A stretch of 47,741 bases of DNA from Diplocarpon mali (lineage: Eukaryota > Ascomycota > Leotiomycetes > Helotiales > Drepanopezizaceae). This document shows positions 33,985 to 44,190 of the stretch, piece by piece; positions within the stretch are counted from its first letter, which is position 1, and every line of letters starts with the position of its first letter. Location of the stretch: positions 1 to 47,741 of the forward strand of contig JAENRP010000335.1 in assembly GCA_024741835.1 (NCBI GenBank). The letters run 5' to 3'. The translations under genes and the position numbers were made by a program. The notes under the pieces were generated by a model. The model searched no databases. It saw only the letters and a list, made by a program, of their open reading frames with translations, and was not told the DNA's origin.

Positions 33985-35330
33985 TTTAATTGCGGCTCTA
34001 TAATTAGGCCGTCTTTATTAAATTAAACGTAAGATAATCGAATAATCTTTTTACCTATTTATAATAGCATATAGATTTGATAAATACTTCTACTATTAAA
34101 TCCGATAAGAGTACTTACCTCTACTCTTAAAGCGAGTTTATTACTTTAAGTTCGCTTTTCTTTTTCAATTAGCATATAGACGCAATAGCCTAGTACTTGA
34201 AGATACTTAACTAAGGGAGTATAAGGCTTATTAAGCTCGATATTATCCCAAAAGACCTTATATAGAGTCTTACTATTAAGAATATTAAAGGCAGTAAGAT
34301 TAGTGATATATATTACCGAAAGAAGGAGGTAAGGCCAAAGAAAGGAGGGGATATTTTAATTAATTACAGCTATTTGCAACTTTTCCATTAGTATGCGAAT
34401 TGATTATTCTAATCTGCTATCTTATTCTAGCGTATATAGAGTAGATTCTTCTAAAATTATACCAAGGTTTTCTATAAGTATTCGCATCTATATAGGAGAG
34501 TACTCCTTGCCTCTATTAGTTCTCTACCGCTTGATTATGCAATTATACTAAGTTTATAAGAGGCTAATTATCTTCTTATTTGCTTTAAAGGCATTAGATT
34601 TATTTATATAAGTCCATCCCTACTTAGCTATTATAGCTGCGCAAGTAAAGATAGAAGCGTATTTATAGCCGTTTAGGCCAATTAGCTTTAAATAAACTAT
34701 ATCGATATATAGCTTATCAAGTGCCTTTATAAGTCGAGGGCGAGCTGAACGTTTATTAATATATTAGAGAGGTCTGCCTTTTTCGCAAGGAGTGCAGATT
34801 CGCGTCTTCCCTGATTTTGTTTCCTTAATTTATATATTAGTAATAGCAGATTAGGTCTTTCTAACCGTTTATAGGCCAGCGTAGCCTAATCGACGGTACT
34901 AAAGCTTAATATTAAGAGGTCTATTCTCGATAGTAGCTAAGAGAGCATATTCACTTATATAACTAAAGGAGTTAGTAGAAGGCTATTCCTTATTAATATA
35001 TATATTATTATCGATAGTATAAATTTCCTTTTTATTAGATAGGAATAGCTTGCTATTTCGATAGAAGCCTTTAATTTTATTAAGTTTACTACCTAAGTAT
35101 AGGCAGATAGGTGATTAAGGTATATAGAGAGTATTAATTAACTTAAGAATATATACCTTTCTATTGGATTTAAGTGCATTAACTTTGCAAGTGCTAATAC
35201 TAAGAGGTTAAATAGATCTATTAACTATATTTAAAGAGGGTAGATTATCTTAAGCAATATAGGAAGTAAACTTGGAAAGATCATTAGAAATATGCTTACT
35301 AGTACTTATATTATATAGCCAACGATTCTT
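33985..35330 (-). pseudogene. C2 protease and integrase
   Basis: Minus-strand frame. Protease: KNRWLYNISTSKHISND at about 35275-35325, matching W-x-x-D-T-G-A-S-x-H. Integrase: zinc-binding C-x2-C in RICTPCEKGR near 34775-34800, first catalytic Asp in LYIDIVYLKLIGLNGY near 34670-34720, second near TNRGKEYSP (Asp now Asn, about 34500), third in the YTLEQDSRLEQS segment near 34415-34445. The frame runs on to a point next to the 54-bp repeats. Several Gln/Trp codons are stops. Confidence 0.86.
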
Positions 35331-35364
35331 CAATTTTGATAAGAAGCAGGAGGTAGAAGAACTG

Positions 35365-35465
35365 ACTCCTAGTCCTGGCCCGCGAGTGGAAATTAGCCCT
35401 AGGGAGGAGTCGGAATTAACTCCTAGGGAGGAGTCGGAATTGACTCCTAGGCCCGGCTCGCGAGT
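35365..35465 (-). repeat. Cluster of palindromic units, inverted orientation (C2)
   Basis: Two full 23-base cores (35365-35387 and 35443-35465) and two shorter derivatives (about 35397-35410 and 35419-35434). Here the ACTCCTAGG arm is on the left, the reverse of the other copies. The C2 frame on the minus strand therefore reads TREPGLGVNSDSSLGVNSDSSLG and TRGPGLGVSS instead of TPRPGPRV. The cluster lies between gag and the protease active site. The plus-strand open frame at 35272-35541 is its complement. Confidence 0.8.
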
Positions 35466-35559
35466 GAGAATTGGCCCCAGGGTTAGTAATAGTATAGTAT
35501 GCTTAAAGAGGTCATTATCTAACTCTTCGTCTTCCTTCTGAGTCTTCCTTAAAGGCTTC

Positions 35560-36536
35560 TTGCCTTTTAGTAATAACGATAATAATAATAAGGACTTATC
35601 GTCCTTGCCTTTAAAGTGACAGAATATATACTTCTTCCTTAAATCCTTCTCTTAAGCATTTCTTTTCGATTTGTTAATTGCAAAGCAATCTTCTACCTTA
35701 TAGTATAGCTCTAGTTACTTATAATAAAGATAGGGTGAGTTAAGGAAGGAGGTAGTAGTATTCCTAAAGGTGCTCTTCTTTAAGTCTTTAAAACCTCTTT
35801 TGTTTTCTGACTTCTTATAGTCAGAGGAATGCGGCTTGCAAGCCGATTTATTACTATATAAAACGGTTCTATTCATTTTTAAACTCTATAAGGCTTAAGC
35901 TTCGTTAGTAATATCTTTAATAAGAGCTTTAAGCGTAATCTCTGATTTTCGTCCAGCTGCTATAGCTAAGCGAAGGTTAGAACGTTATTAATCTACCCAA
36001 ATGGGCCATCTATTAGAATAGCTAGTAATAAATATAATAGGGTGCTAGTAAGAGGGAAGGGCAGAGTCAAGAGCTTCTAATTTAGTAATTGAAAGCCTAA
36101 AGGCGATGATATAAGCTTTAAGTGAATTGAAGTTGTCATATTTGATAGTAATATAGGTTTATATAGCATTATATTTAAGCACTATTCCAGATCCTTTATA
36201 CTATTTTTAAAGAGCTTCCTATATATCTAAGGCAGATTTGTCGCCTTCTATATAAGCTAGTAGGCCTGGTTTACAATTAAGTATAATAGCAAGCTTTATC
36301 TGAGATTCCTTAGCTTCCTATTTAACCTAATTGTCCCTTTCCTTAAGTATAATAGAATAGTCCTATAAGTCAACCTTAGGTGAAGCATATATTCTAGCTT
36401 TTATATAGAAATGCATAATCAAGGCGTTTGACTTTGCAAGGTTCAAAACCTTATTCCTCTACTAGCTATAGTCCTCTGCGCCTTTAAGCTTTTAAGACTT
36501 AAGGAGGCTAAGGGCAGCTAAAGACAATAACAACAT
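35560..36536 (-). pseudogene. C2 gag
   Basis: The minus-strand frame begins at ATG 36536 (MLLLSLAALSLLKS). KLKGAEDYS-x-x-RNKVLNLAKSNALIMHFY follows at about 36400-36490, a copia gag start (L-G-x-E-N/D-Y-x-W). The capsid-like part continues to about 35930 (YNAIQTYITIKYDNFNSLKAYI). Near 35620 KYIFCHFKGKDDKS may be a remnant zinc knuckle but lacks the full CCHC pattern. The linker with palindromic units and protease follow in the same polyprotein. Confidence 0.8.
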
Positions 36537-36934
36537 CTTATTTATATATTTATATATAGAATTATTAAAAGGAGAAGGTAGAGAAGGAAGAGGAGGAGGA
36601 GATGAACTATTAAATTCAAGTTTAAGGTACTATATATCAGTCCCTTTAAAATTAGGTAATTTAGGTAGTAGAGTACTTTTAGCAATTAAGCTGGTAATCT
36701 CAGCTATTAGTCCTAATGATTCAGCTATAGTAACGAATCTTGCGTAAGCTTAGATTATTGCGTAGTGCTCTAGAAAGGGAGTAGCTACTATTTTATTATT
36801 GAAATAACGCTTTTTTATATGTTATTAGTTAAGTAAAACTTAAAATATCGATCAGCCTTTTCATTTATAAAGGAGACTTTGATCGATGGAATTTTATATC
36901 GAATGCTATTTATAGGCATGCGGGGCTCATAACC
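36537..36934 (-). other. C2 leader and initiator-tRNA-like primer-binding site
   Basis: The leader has a purine-rich run near 36575-36615. At 36916-36934, abutting the LTR, the plus strand reads GCATGCGGGGCTCATAACC. This resembles the anticodon arm of eukaryotic initiator tRNA-Met (GGGGCTCATAACC, anticodon CAT), so the RNA could pair with an internal tRNA segment. It is not a tRNA gene: no acceptor stem or other arms are present. Confidence 0.75.
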
Positions 36935-37167
36935 TATAGCAAGGAGGTTCTCTAATAGTGAACTTGATAGTAAACTAAAAGAGGGTACGAAGAAGTATGA
37001 GGTGCAAACGACGATATTAAATGTCTTGATTTATAAGAGCTCTTTAACTACAAGCTATTTAACAAGGGCTGCCACTAAGTCATATGGCAGGTCATATGAC
37101 ATATCATATGTATAATGTATCATATGACAGATCATATGATAAATATGTAACGGGCATACTTGCAACA
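36935..37167 (-). repeat. 5' LTR of C2 (right copy)
   Basis: It pairs with 31548-31780 and is 233 bp. Between 37079 and 37140 it has a run of CATATG-centred palindromes (GTCATATGGC, GTCATATGAC, ATCATATGTA, ATCATATGAC, ATCATATGAT). Confidence 0.93.
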
Positions 37168-38358
37168 GATAACTAGAAGGCTAATATTCTTAGCCGCTAA
37201 AAGCAGGATATACCGGTTTATAAATAAGCGAAGCTAAATAGCCGATCTCGGGTTCTGATTTCCCTAGCCTAGTTAGACCCTTAAATTAATACTGAACTAG
37301 CCGAAAAATTTCTCGCCAAATCTGCTAAAAGCACCCTAGCCTTAATATCAATTGATACACCTGATTCAACCCTAAATCGACCTAAGGATTCCTTTAATTT
37401 GATTAAAAAGCTTTATTAAGATAATTGCAAATCCTTTTAAGAGATTTATATCAACCTTCTTAAGAACTACTCTTTAAAAGACGGATTGCTTTACTTTAAG
37501 GAGCGTCTTTGCGTATACTATAATACTCCTTTATATACTTATTTAATTTAAGAAGCTTATAACCAACCTTTAAGTGTATACCCTAGTGGCTTAAAGACCT
37601 ATTAGCTTCTTGCTCCTAAGTACTATTAAGTTAGGATAGGTTCAGATTGCAAAAGATTTATTATAAACTATAGACCTTATCAATTCTCGTATTTGAAGAT
37701 AATTAAATAATAAGGCCTCTTATAGCCCTTTCCTATTCCTAACTATCTTATATAGCACTTATATATAGATTTTAAGGATTTCCCTCCTAATAAGCACAGT
37801 TTTAATCGAATCCTAGTTTTTATTAACCGACTTAGTAAGAGCGCTATTATAATCCTTTATTAAAAAGATATCAACGCTTAAAGAACTGCCCGATTGTTCA
37901 TTTAATAGATTTATCGATTCGGCTATACTTTAGAGATAATTACCTTAGACTAAGGCCCTTAATTCGTCTCCTTATTTTAAAGAAAGTTCTGCTATATTAT
38001 TAGTATTAAGATTAAACTCTCTATAGCATACCATAAGGAGACTAATAGCCAAATAGAGATCATAAACAAGTATATTAATTTAAGGCTATAGCCTTTTATT
38101 AATTACTATTAGAATAATTAAAGTAAGCTAATTCTATTAATAGATCATGCGCAATCTACTCTCCCTTACGCTTCTATTAGTATAACCCTATACTAACTTA
38201 GGTATAGAGTTGCGCCTTAGATAAGTTAGGACTAGATCTCTTTAAAACTATCCAGCCTATAGGAGAGATTGAACTAAGCAAAGGCTAGGCTAGTAGTAGA
38301 AAGGATGCACTTAGCCTAAGAAGTAGCAAAAGGTAATATAAAACGCGCTTAAGAGAAA
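37168..38358 (+). pseudogene. G3 pol, middle part (RNase H end and integrase)
   Basis: G3 resumes with the GATAA duplication and continues the G1-colinear frame. Integrase zinc-binding and core regions follow, with YIDFKDFPP near 37755, LDxGPxFVS near 37950, and the region of the third catalytic residue near 38030-38060. It ends at 38358 with AGAAA, where G4 is inserted. Confidence 0.88.
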
Positions 38359-38610
38359 TGTTACGACTTGCTCTGGAGCGTATAGTAGGTCGAGAATCGA
38401 ACGCTGACTGTATTACCTCAAGAGATACGCTATGTAATGAAGAAGAAAAGATGAAGAAGAAGAGAGAATCTCTAGTAGAGCTCCTCCAGAATAAGTACAG
38501 GTGCTTCGCTAGCGTGCACGTGATCTAGCCACCTCGCTACCTTAGTATACACTTGACTTTGATATGTAATATAACCGTTTACATAATATGCACGTGATGC
38601 GGCTGTAATA
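38359..38610 (-). repeat. 3' LTR of G4 (left copy)
   Basis: 252 bp, and the less RIP-mutated of the pair. It contains CACGTG at about 38517 and 38591, a possible bHLH-type site, and a GCTAGCGTGCACGTG palindrome-rich stretch. Confidence 0.92.
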
Positions 38611-38648
38611 CTACCTCTCCCCCTTTGAAAAACTGCGCCTGCGCAGTT
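38611..38648 (-). other. Polypurine tract and hairpin of G4
   Basis: On the minus strand a perfect 8-bp hairpin, AACTGCGC/GCGCAGTT with a 2-base spacer (38631-38648), precedes CAAAGGGGGAGAGGTAG, the polypurine tract abutting the LTR. The layout copies that of G1 and G2, although the hairpin sequence differs. Confidence 0.75.
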
Positions 38649-40268
38649 GTATCTATAGGCGTATTATCCTCTAAGTCCCTATAATCGTCAACTCTATTAT
38701 TATATGACCTAAGCCAGCTTAATAGCGCCTTTAATAGCCCCTTAGCTTAAACGTTTTTTAAATGGAAATCTCGAATAGTATATAGCGCCGTTATAGCGTT
38801 AGAGCATAGGTACTATTCGAGGTCTTTATCAGCTCCTTTCTACTTAATCTAATATTTAAGCTTCTAAGCTCGAATATAAGATCTAATTATTACTTCTATC
38901 TCCTACTCCTCCTATTCTAGTAGTACTTTAATTAGGGTAGGAGGTTCCCGAACTTGTCTTAGTAGGAGGTTGGAAACGTATTTACGCAGTAAGTGCGAGT
39001 AGAAAATAGGGTAGATCGAATGGAGCGAATTAGGCAATTATAGCTTCTAGCTTTCTCTTAGCTTTTCTAGTACTTTTACTAGGCTATACTACTTATTAAA
39101 GAGCTTCTAGCTCGGCCGATTAAGCTTTTAATTTTTAATACTAATTAATATATTATCTCCTATAGTCTAATCAACTAGCCGGTAATAGAGGTCTGCAAGC
39201 TGTTTCATTTTAGCCTATTATGCTTAAAGAGATAATTGAGCGAATTAGACTACTTTTTAAGCTCTAGTAGCTATATAGAGCGCCGTTTTACGATTTACTC
39301 TCTTAGTTGCTATCTATAAAGGCTCTAGGTTAATTAAATTCCAAGAGGAGCGAGCTTTATAGCCGTTTAGCACTTGGAAAGGGGAAATTTGCCTTAGTAA
39401 TTCGTAAGGCAAGGTTAATTAGGCAATATCTATTAAAGGCAAAAGACGACTCTAATTATTTTAATAGTATAAGTAGAACAGTTTAAGGCGTTGTTTTAAG
39501 TACTAGTTTATAATCTTAGTTTAGCTATCGACGTTAGGGTTATAAGCTATAGTTAGCTTAACCTTTATACTTAGTATCTAATAGAGTTCTTTTTAAAAGG
39601 CAAAGACGAATTAGGCGCCTCTATTTAATAGAATCGAGTTAGGCATACTGAAATGGCGTATCTAATAAATTAAAAACAACTCTATAAGGCCTTTTACATT
39701 AACTGTCTTATAGTATAGGATTAATATTGCCTTCTTTAACAATTGGTCTATTATCACTAGTGCAAAGTCGTAGCCGAGTTCATTAAGCAAAAGCTCTATA
39801 AAATCTATTATCAAGTATTAGTAAGCTCGTTTAGGAATTGGCAAGGGTTATAGGAAACTAAGGGTCTTATTATAATAAGCTTTTATTCTCAAATAATAAT
39901 AGTTCTAAATATAAGTACTAACATCGCTGCTAAGGCTTTTCTAATAGTATTTTCTTCTTATTAGAAGTCTTGTTTTTCTGATTCTAGCGTATACGACGCA
40001 AGGTTGCTTATATATATAACGAATTAAGGCTATCCGCAGTTTAGGAGGTTAAGATAGTATAATAAGTCTACCTTAGAAGAAGAGTTTGCCTTAGCTGAGT
40101 TCGTAGTCGAGGCTATAGCTCTACGCCTTATCTTAAAGCTTTTATAGCTTAAGGGAGGTCTTATTAGCTTGAATAACCTTATTAATAATATAGTAGTTCG
40201 CTATATTATACTTAACCTTAGACATCAGGTCGGCAAGTGCCTCTATTAGTAAGATAGGCATAATCGTC

Positions 40269-40291
40269 ACTCGTAGGCCAGGCCTAGGAGT
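40269..40291 (-). repeat. 23-bp palindromic unit, G4 copy 1
   Basis: Plus strand ACTCGTAGGCC-A-GGCCTAGGAGT. On the minus strand it reads NSTPRPGLRVT in the G4 frame, between RNase H and integrase. Confidence 0.82.
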
Positions 40292-42170
40292 GGAATTACC
40301 TTTAATGGCAAGTACTTTTATAGAGAGCTTATTATTAGGTAAGAGCTGCTAGTGGCATAAAGCTTATTTCCTAGCCTTAAGAGGGGTCAGCTCCTAGTCT
40401 CAATGTAAGAGTATATTAGCCAGCGTATTCATTATGCCTATTCGGTATATAATAAGGAAGTTGAAGTTAGCGAAGAACTCTGCCTAGCGAGCCTGCTAGG
40501 CTATTAAGTCCTTAGTTATTATAAAGTACTTAAGGGCTTTATAATCTATATATACATATACTGTTTTCTAGGCCTTAAGTAGCTTTGCCTTATATTAGTA
40601 GAACGATCTAAAAATCGCTAGGAGCTCCTTATTATAAATAGGGTAATTTAGCTTAGCGTTATTTATAGTCTTTAAGAAGTATTTGATTAGGTAGTAGTTT
40701 TCGTCTTCTTAAAGTTAAAAGAGTACGCTAGCGACTACTCTATCGAAGGCGTCGGTCTTAAGCCTTATCTGCTTCTAAGGGTAATAGTAGTATAAGATCA
40801 AGGTCATTTGAAGGCTTAAGCGCAAAGCTTCCTAAGCTTCCTTATAAGCGTTATTAAAGTCAAAAGGAACGTTTCCTATAAGAGCTATTAAAGGTCGGCA
40901 GATACAATTATAGCCTTTAATAAACCTTTAGTAGAAGTTATAGAACCCTAAGAAGCTTTATACGCTGCGTATATTCTTAGCGTATTTCTACTCCTAAATA
41001 ACTAAGACCTTATTAAGGTCTACCTCAATTCTATAAACTCTGATAATAAACCCTAGGAACTTAGTCTTAGTAACTTCGAACTCGCTTTTCTTAATATCTA
41101 CTTAAAGGCTATAGCGTTAAAGAATTCCTAAGATCTTCTTAATATAAATCTTATAGTTAAAGGAGTTTTCTAAATAGATTAGAATATTATTTAAGTAAGT
41201 AGAGTAGAAATCGTTAAGGTAGTTTAAAAGAATATTATTAATAAACTGCTAAAAGGTAGCAGGCCTATTTATTAGCCTAAATAGCAAAACCTTATATTTA
41301 TAAGTCTTATAATGTATGCAAAAGGTAGTTAGGTCTTTAGCGTTAGCTAATATGCAGATACAGTAAAAGGCTTATTATATATCGATTTTTATAAAAATAC
41401 AAGCTTTCAATATATGTACTATTATCTTATTAATAAAGGGAATCAGGTAGGGGTCTTTCTTTATTAAGGCGTTTAGTTTCTAATAGTCGATGTATAGATA
41501 TAAGGAGCCATTAGCTTTCCTAACAAAGAGGATTAGAGCTACCTAAGGGGAACTCGAAGCTTTGATAAATCCTTTATATAAGTTCTTAAGAATATAGCTC
41601 TTAACCTCTAAGAGCTATTCGTCAGTAAGGCGATAGAGGGGTTCGATTATCAAGTTATTCTCGCCTATTAGCTTAATTTTATAATCTACCCTTAGCTTAG
41701 GTTTTAGCAGCTGATCAGAGGCCTAGCGATTGAAGACATTCTTAAACTCAGCGTACTAAAGCAGGAGCTTCTAGTCTATTAGCTTATCGTTGCTCTTATA
41801 CTTAGCTTGCAGCGCCGAACTAAGGCCAAGGGAGCTAATTTCAGCCTACTTAACTAATTCTTAGCAATTGATTTCTTAGCGATTGATTTCTTAGTTTAGA
41901 TTGTAAATAGAGCTTACGAATATAAATTCTTTAAGCGCTAGTTCTTAAGTTTATATAGATTATCTTACCTTAGTTATAAAGTAGTAGTAAAGGGCGCCGA
42001 TTGCTAAAGCTAAGATTAGGCTAATCTAGTAAGCTATCTTCGGCAAAGCGTTTCTCTTTATTAAGAGAGGGGGCAAGGAGTCTAGTACTCTTAGCAAGGC
42101 CTTCTTTATATAGTTCAGATCTCTTTTTAAGTCTTTAAAAAAACTGCTATCCTTAGGTTTGCAAAAGGCC

Positions 42171-42238
42171 ACTTGCGGGCCAGGACTAAGAGTAAGATTC
42201 GAGTTCGCAGATTTCATTTGCAAGCTAGGACCAGGAGT
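42171..42238 (-). repeat. Two 23-bp palindromic units in G4 pol
   Basis: Units lie at 42171-42193 (ACTTGCGGGCC-A-GGACTAAGAGT) and, more decayed, at 42216-42238. They fall in the open frame 42026-42271 (minus), which reads SNPTPGPSLQ and NLTLSPGPQV there. The host linker is between protease and RT. Confidence 0.78.
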
Positions 42239-42879
42239 AGGATTCGAGGCGTTATTACTTACTAGCATCAAAAGCTAGGCTTAGGCCATTCTTAGGTCTT
42301 TATCCTTAGCATCTATTATAGCTACTTAACGATCGATATCTTACTAGGCTATTAAGGGTTTTATTAACTATAAGAGATCGATTAATACGCATTGATTAAA
42401 GTAAGGGATAATAGGCATATCCTTAAGCTAAGAGATACTGTTTTTCCCCTTTCTATAGGATTATTTAAAGTCATAGTGCTTTAGGAACTTCCTACCGATT
42501 AAAACGTCGGTTGCTCTTAAGCTTATAATTAAGAAAGGGAAGTTTATTTATCGCCTATCGATTATAAAGGTAAGTAAGACGGTAAATCGAATGGTTTCTC
42601 TCTTAAGGCTATTATAGCTAATAGGGATAATCGGTTTAAGCAGTTTAATAAACTTTACCTTAAGTCTTTAAAAGAGCTAGTAAGCTAAAGACGTCTTAAT
42701 AATACCGAAAATATTAGCTCTACTATTAATATAGGTAACTATTTTAATAAATAATCCATTTTAAGCTAGTTCTATAGGAATTAAGAACTAGCGGCTGCCT
42801 ATTAATAGGCGGGAATTAAAATCTAAGTCTTTTTACAAATTATAACTTATACTATAATAGGAGTCTTTACTATAGCTTA

Positions 42880-44190
42880 GCAGTTTCTTAATAGCAGGTC
42901 GTTTTCTATTTTAACTTTAACTATTATAAACTCGCCCTACTTCTTTAGCTTAAGGCAGTCTATTGTATAGTGACTAAGGGCTTTGCAGTTATAGTAGAGA
43001 CTAGACGATAGCTTTAGGCTGATAGACCTTTCTTAATAGGCCGCTGGCAAGGGGGAACGAGTGCAAGGAGCTAAGGAAGTAGCTATAGCTATAGGTCTTT
43101 ATAACTCCCTTTTTAGTATACTAAGGACGCGGTCCTTTAAAAGGGAGAATGCGATAGCAGAGGCGACTTATTAAGCATTATAGGCTTCCTCTTATTTAAT
43201 ATTACAGGCCTTGCAGTTTATAATAGCTAAGAACTTATTTAAAGTAGTATAATTATTATTTATTTTATACTTCTCTACTTAAAGGTCGTTTTTTAAGGCT
43301 AAGGAGACCTTTTTATAAATATTATCGAACTAGCGAGACTAATCGATCTTACTAGCTATAGTAAGGATAATAAACTTAGATTAAAACTTATTATATAATA
43401 ATAAACCTATAGTTAGCCTATTATATTTAAGCTTAGCGGACTAAATATAATTATAATTAAAGAACCTTTAATCTAAGACCTTAAGGATATTAGTAGTATA
43501 TATAAACTTATTAATAAAGATAGGATCTATATATTATAAGATTAGGTTTTAAGCTTTACTTATTATACACTTAAAGTAGGTAGTAATCTAATCCTCTTTT
43601 AAAGTAAAGTTACTTAAGTACTTTTAAATAAATACCTTTATAGCTATCTTCCAAGTGTTATAAGTGATTTCGCCTTAGTAGTTGCTAAAATGAGTTTAAA
43701 GGTACTTAATTTAATAAGGGTCGATGGCTAAGATTAAAGGTTAAATGATTAAAAGGTAATAGTCTAAGGGAGGTAGCAAATCGGTAGTAAGGGACTGAGT
43801 ATTCTAAGGGCTAGCACTTAAGGAAGAAGGGGCAATAGTATTATTTTAAAGAGCGGCGGCTATAGCAGCGCTAATAAGGTTTGCGATTTTAGCTTATTAA
43901 GCAGCTAAGAAGAGAGGGGCCGATATAGTAAAGGTAGATATCGGTTCTTCCTTAACTTCAATTGATAGAAGGGAAGTATTTCGAAAATCTACTTATAGTT
44001 TAAGCCTAAGAGTGAAATCGGTACTAAAGGAGGTTTCTTCTTAAGTAGGCTTAGGAAGGGGAATATCTCTAGGACTAGGGTTGGCAGTAAGGCCCGTAGA
44101 AGTAGAACTGGTAGCAGTAAGGCCCGGTAGTAGAGGTGCGGTTAACCTTTCACTTCTCTTAAGTGGTATAAGATTAGAAGTCATAAGTAC
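42880..44190 (-). pseudogene. G4 gag, RIP-degraded
   Basis: Minus-strand gag running from about 44190 (MTSNLIPLKRSER-like start) to the zinc knuckle at about 42965-43010: YYNCKALSHYTIDC, a CCHC C-x2-C-x4-H-x4-C in which the first Cys is now Tyr. Between them lie a Pro/Ser-rich N-terminal region with a degenerate palindromic unit (43991-44013) and a helical region around 43300-43700. It leads into protease without a clear gap. Confidence 0.75.
43991..44013 (-). repeat. 23-bp palindromic unit in G4 gag (RIP-decayed)
   Basis: Plus strand ACTTATAGTTT-A-AGCCTAAGAGT, still exactly 23 bases and followed by GAAATCG as in the C2 copies. On the minus strand it reads TDFTLRLKL-x-VDF, the expected RIP product of TDFTPRPGPRVDF. 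Confidence 0.7.

Larger units (their letters stand above)
31548..37167 (-). mobile_element. C2, complete Ty1/copia-like retrotransposon (5620 bp) nested in G3
   Basis: LTRs of 233 bp lie at 31548-31780 and 36935-37167. Ends are TGTAGCAAG and CTTGCAACA. TSD GATAA lies at 31543-31547 and 37168-37172. Coding is on the minus strand in the order gag, protease, integrase, RT, RNase H. The polypurine tract (minus strand AGAGGGGTG, 31781-31795) and a primer site (36916-36934) confirm orientation. It contains seven or more copies of the 23-base palindromic unit. RIP damage is moderate. Confidence 0.95.
38649..42960 (-). pseudogene. G4 pol: protease, RT, RNase H, integrase, chromodomain
   Basis: Minus-strand frame. 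Protease: TYINSRANIFGIIKTSLAY near 42680-42735 (from DSGAN), then ATDVLIGRKFLKHYDFK near 42470-42515. The frame at 42026-42271 is open and links protease to RT. RT lies at 41150-41700: NLYKGFIKASSSPQVALILFVRKANGSL-LYIDYQKLNAL near 41480-41600, and the catalytic box YLNN near 41185-41200. RNase H spans about 40330-41000 and integrase about 39080-40230. A chromodomain at 38740-38860 reads KGADKDLE-YLCSNAITALYTIRDFHLKNV. Stops are of RIP type. The palindromic units sit in the linkers PR/RT and RH/IN. Confidence 0.88.

Noticed and set aside
35272..35541. Plus-strand Pro/Glu-rich frame with repeated ELTPR
   Set aside because: It lies on the non-coding strand of C2. The repeats belong to the palindromic unit, which translates on both strands.
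36916..36934. Possible initiator tRNA-Met gene
   Set aside because: Only the anticodon arm is present and it abuts an LTR; no acceptor, D or T arms follow. It is a primer-binding site.
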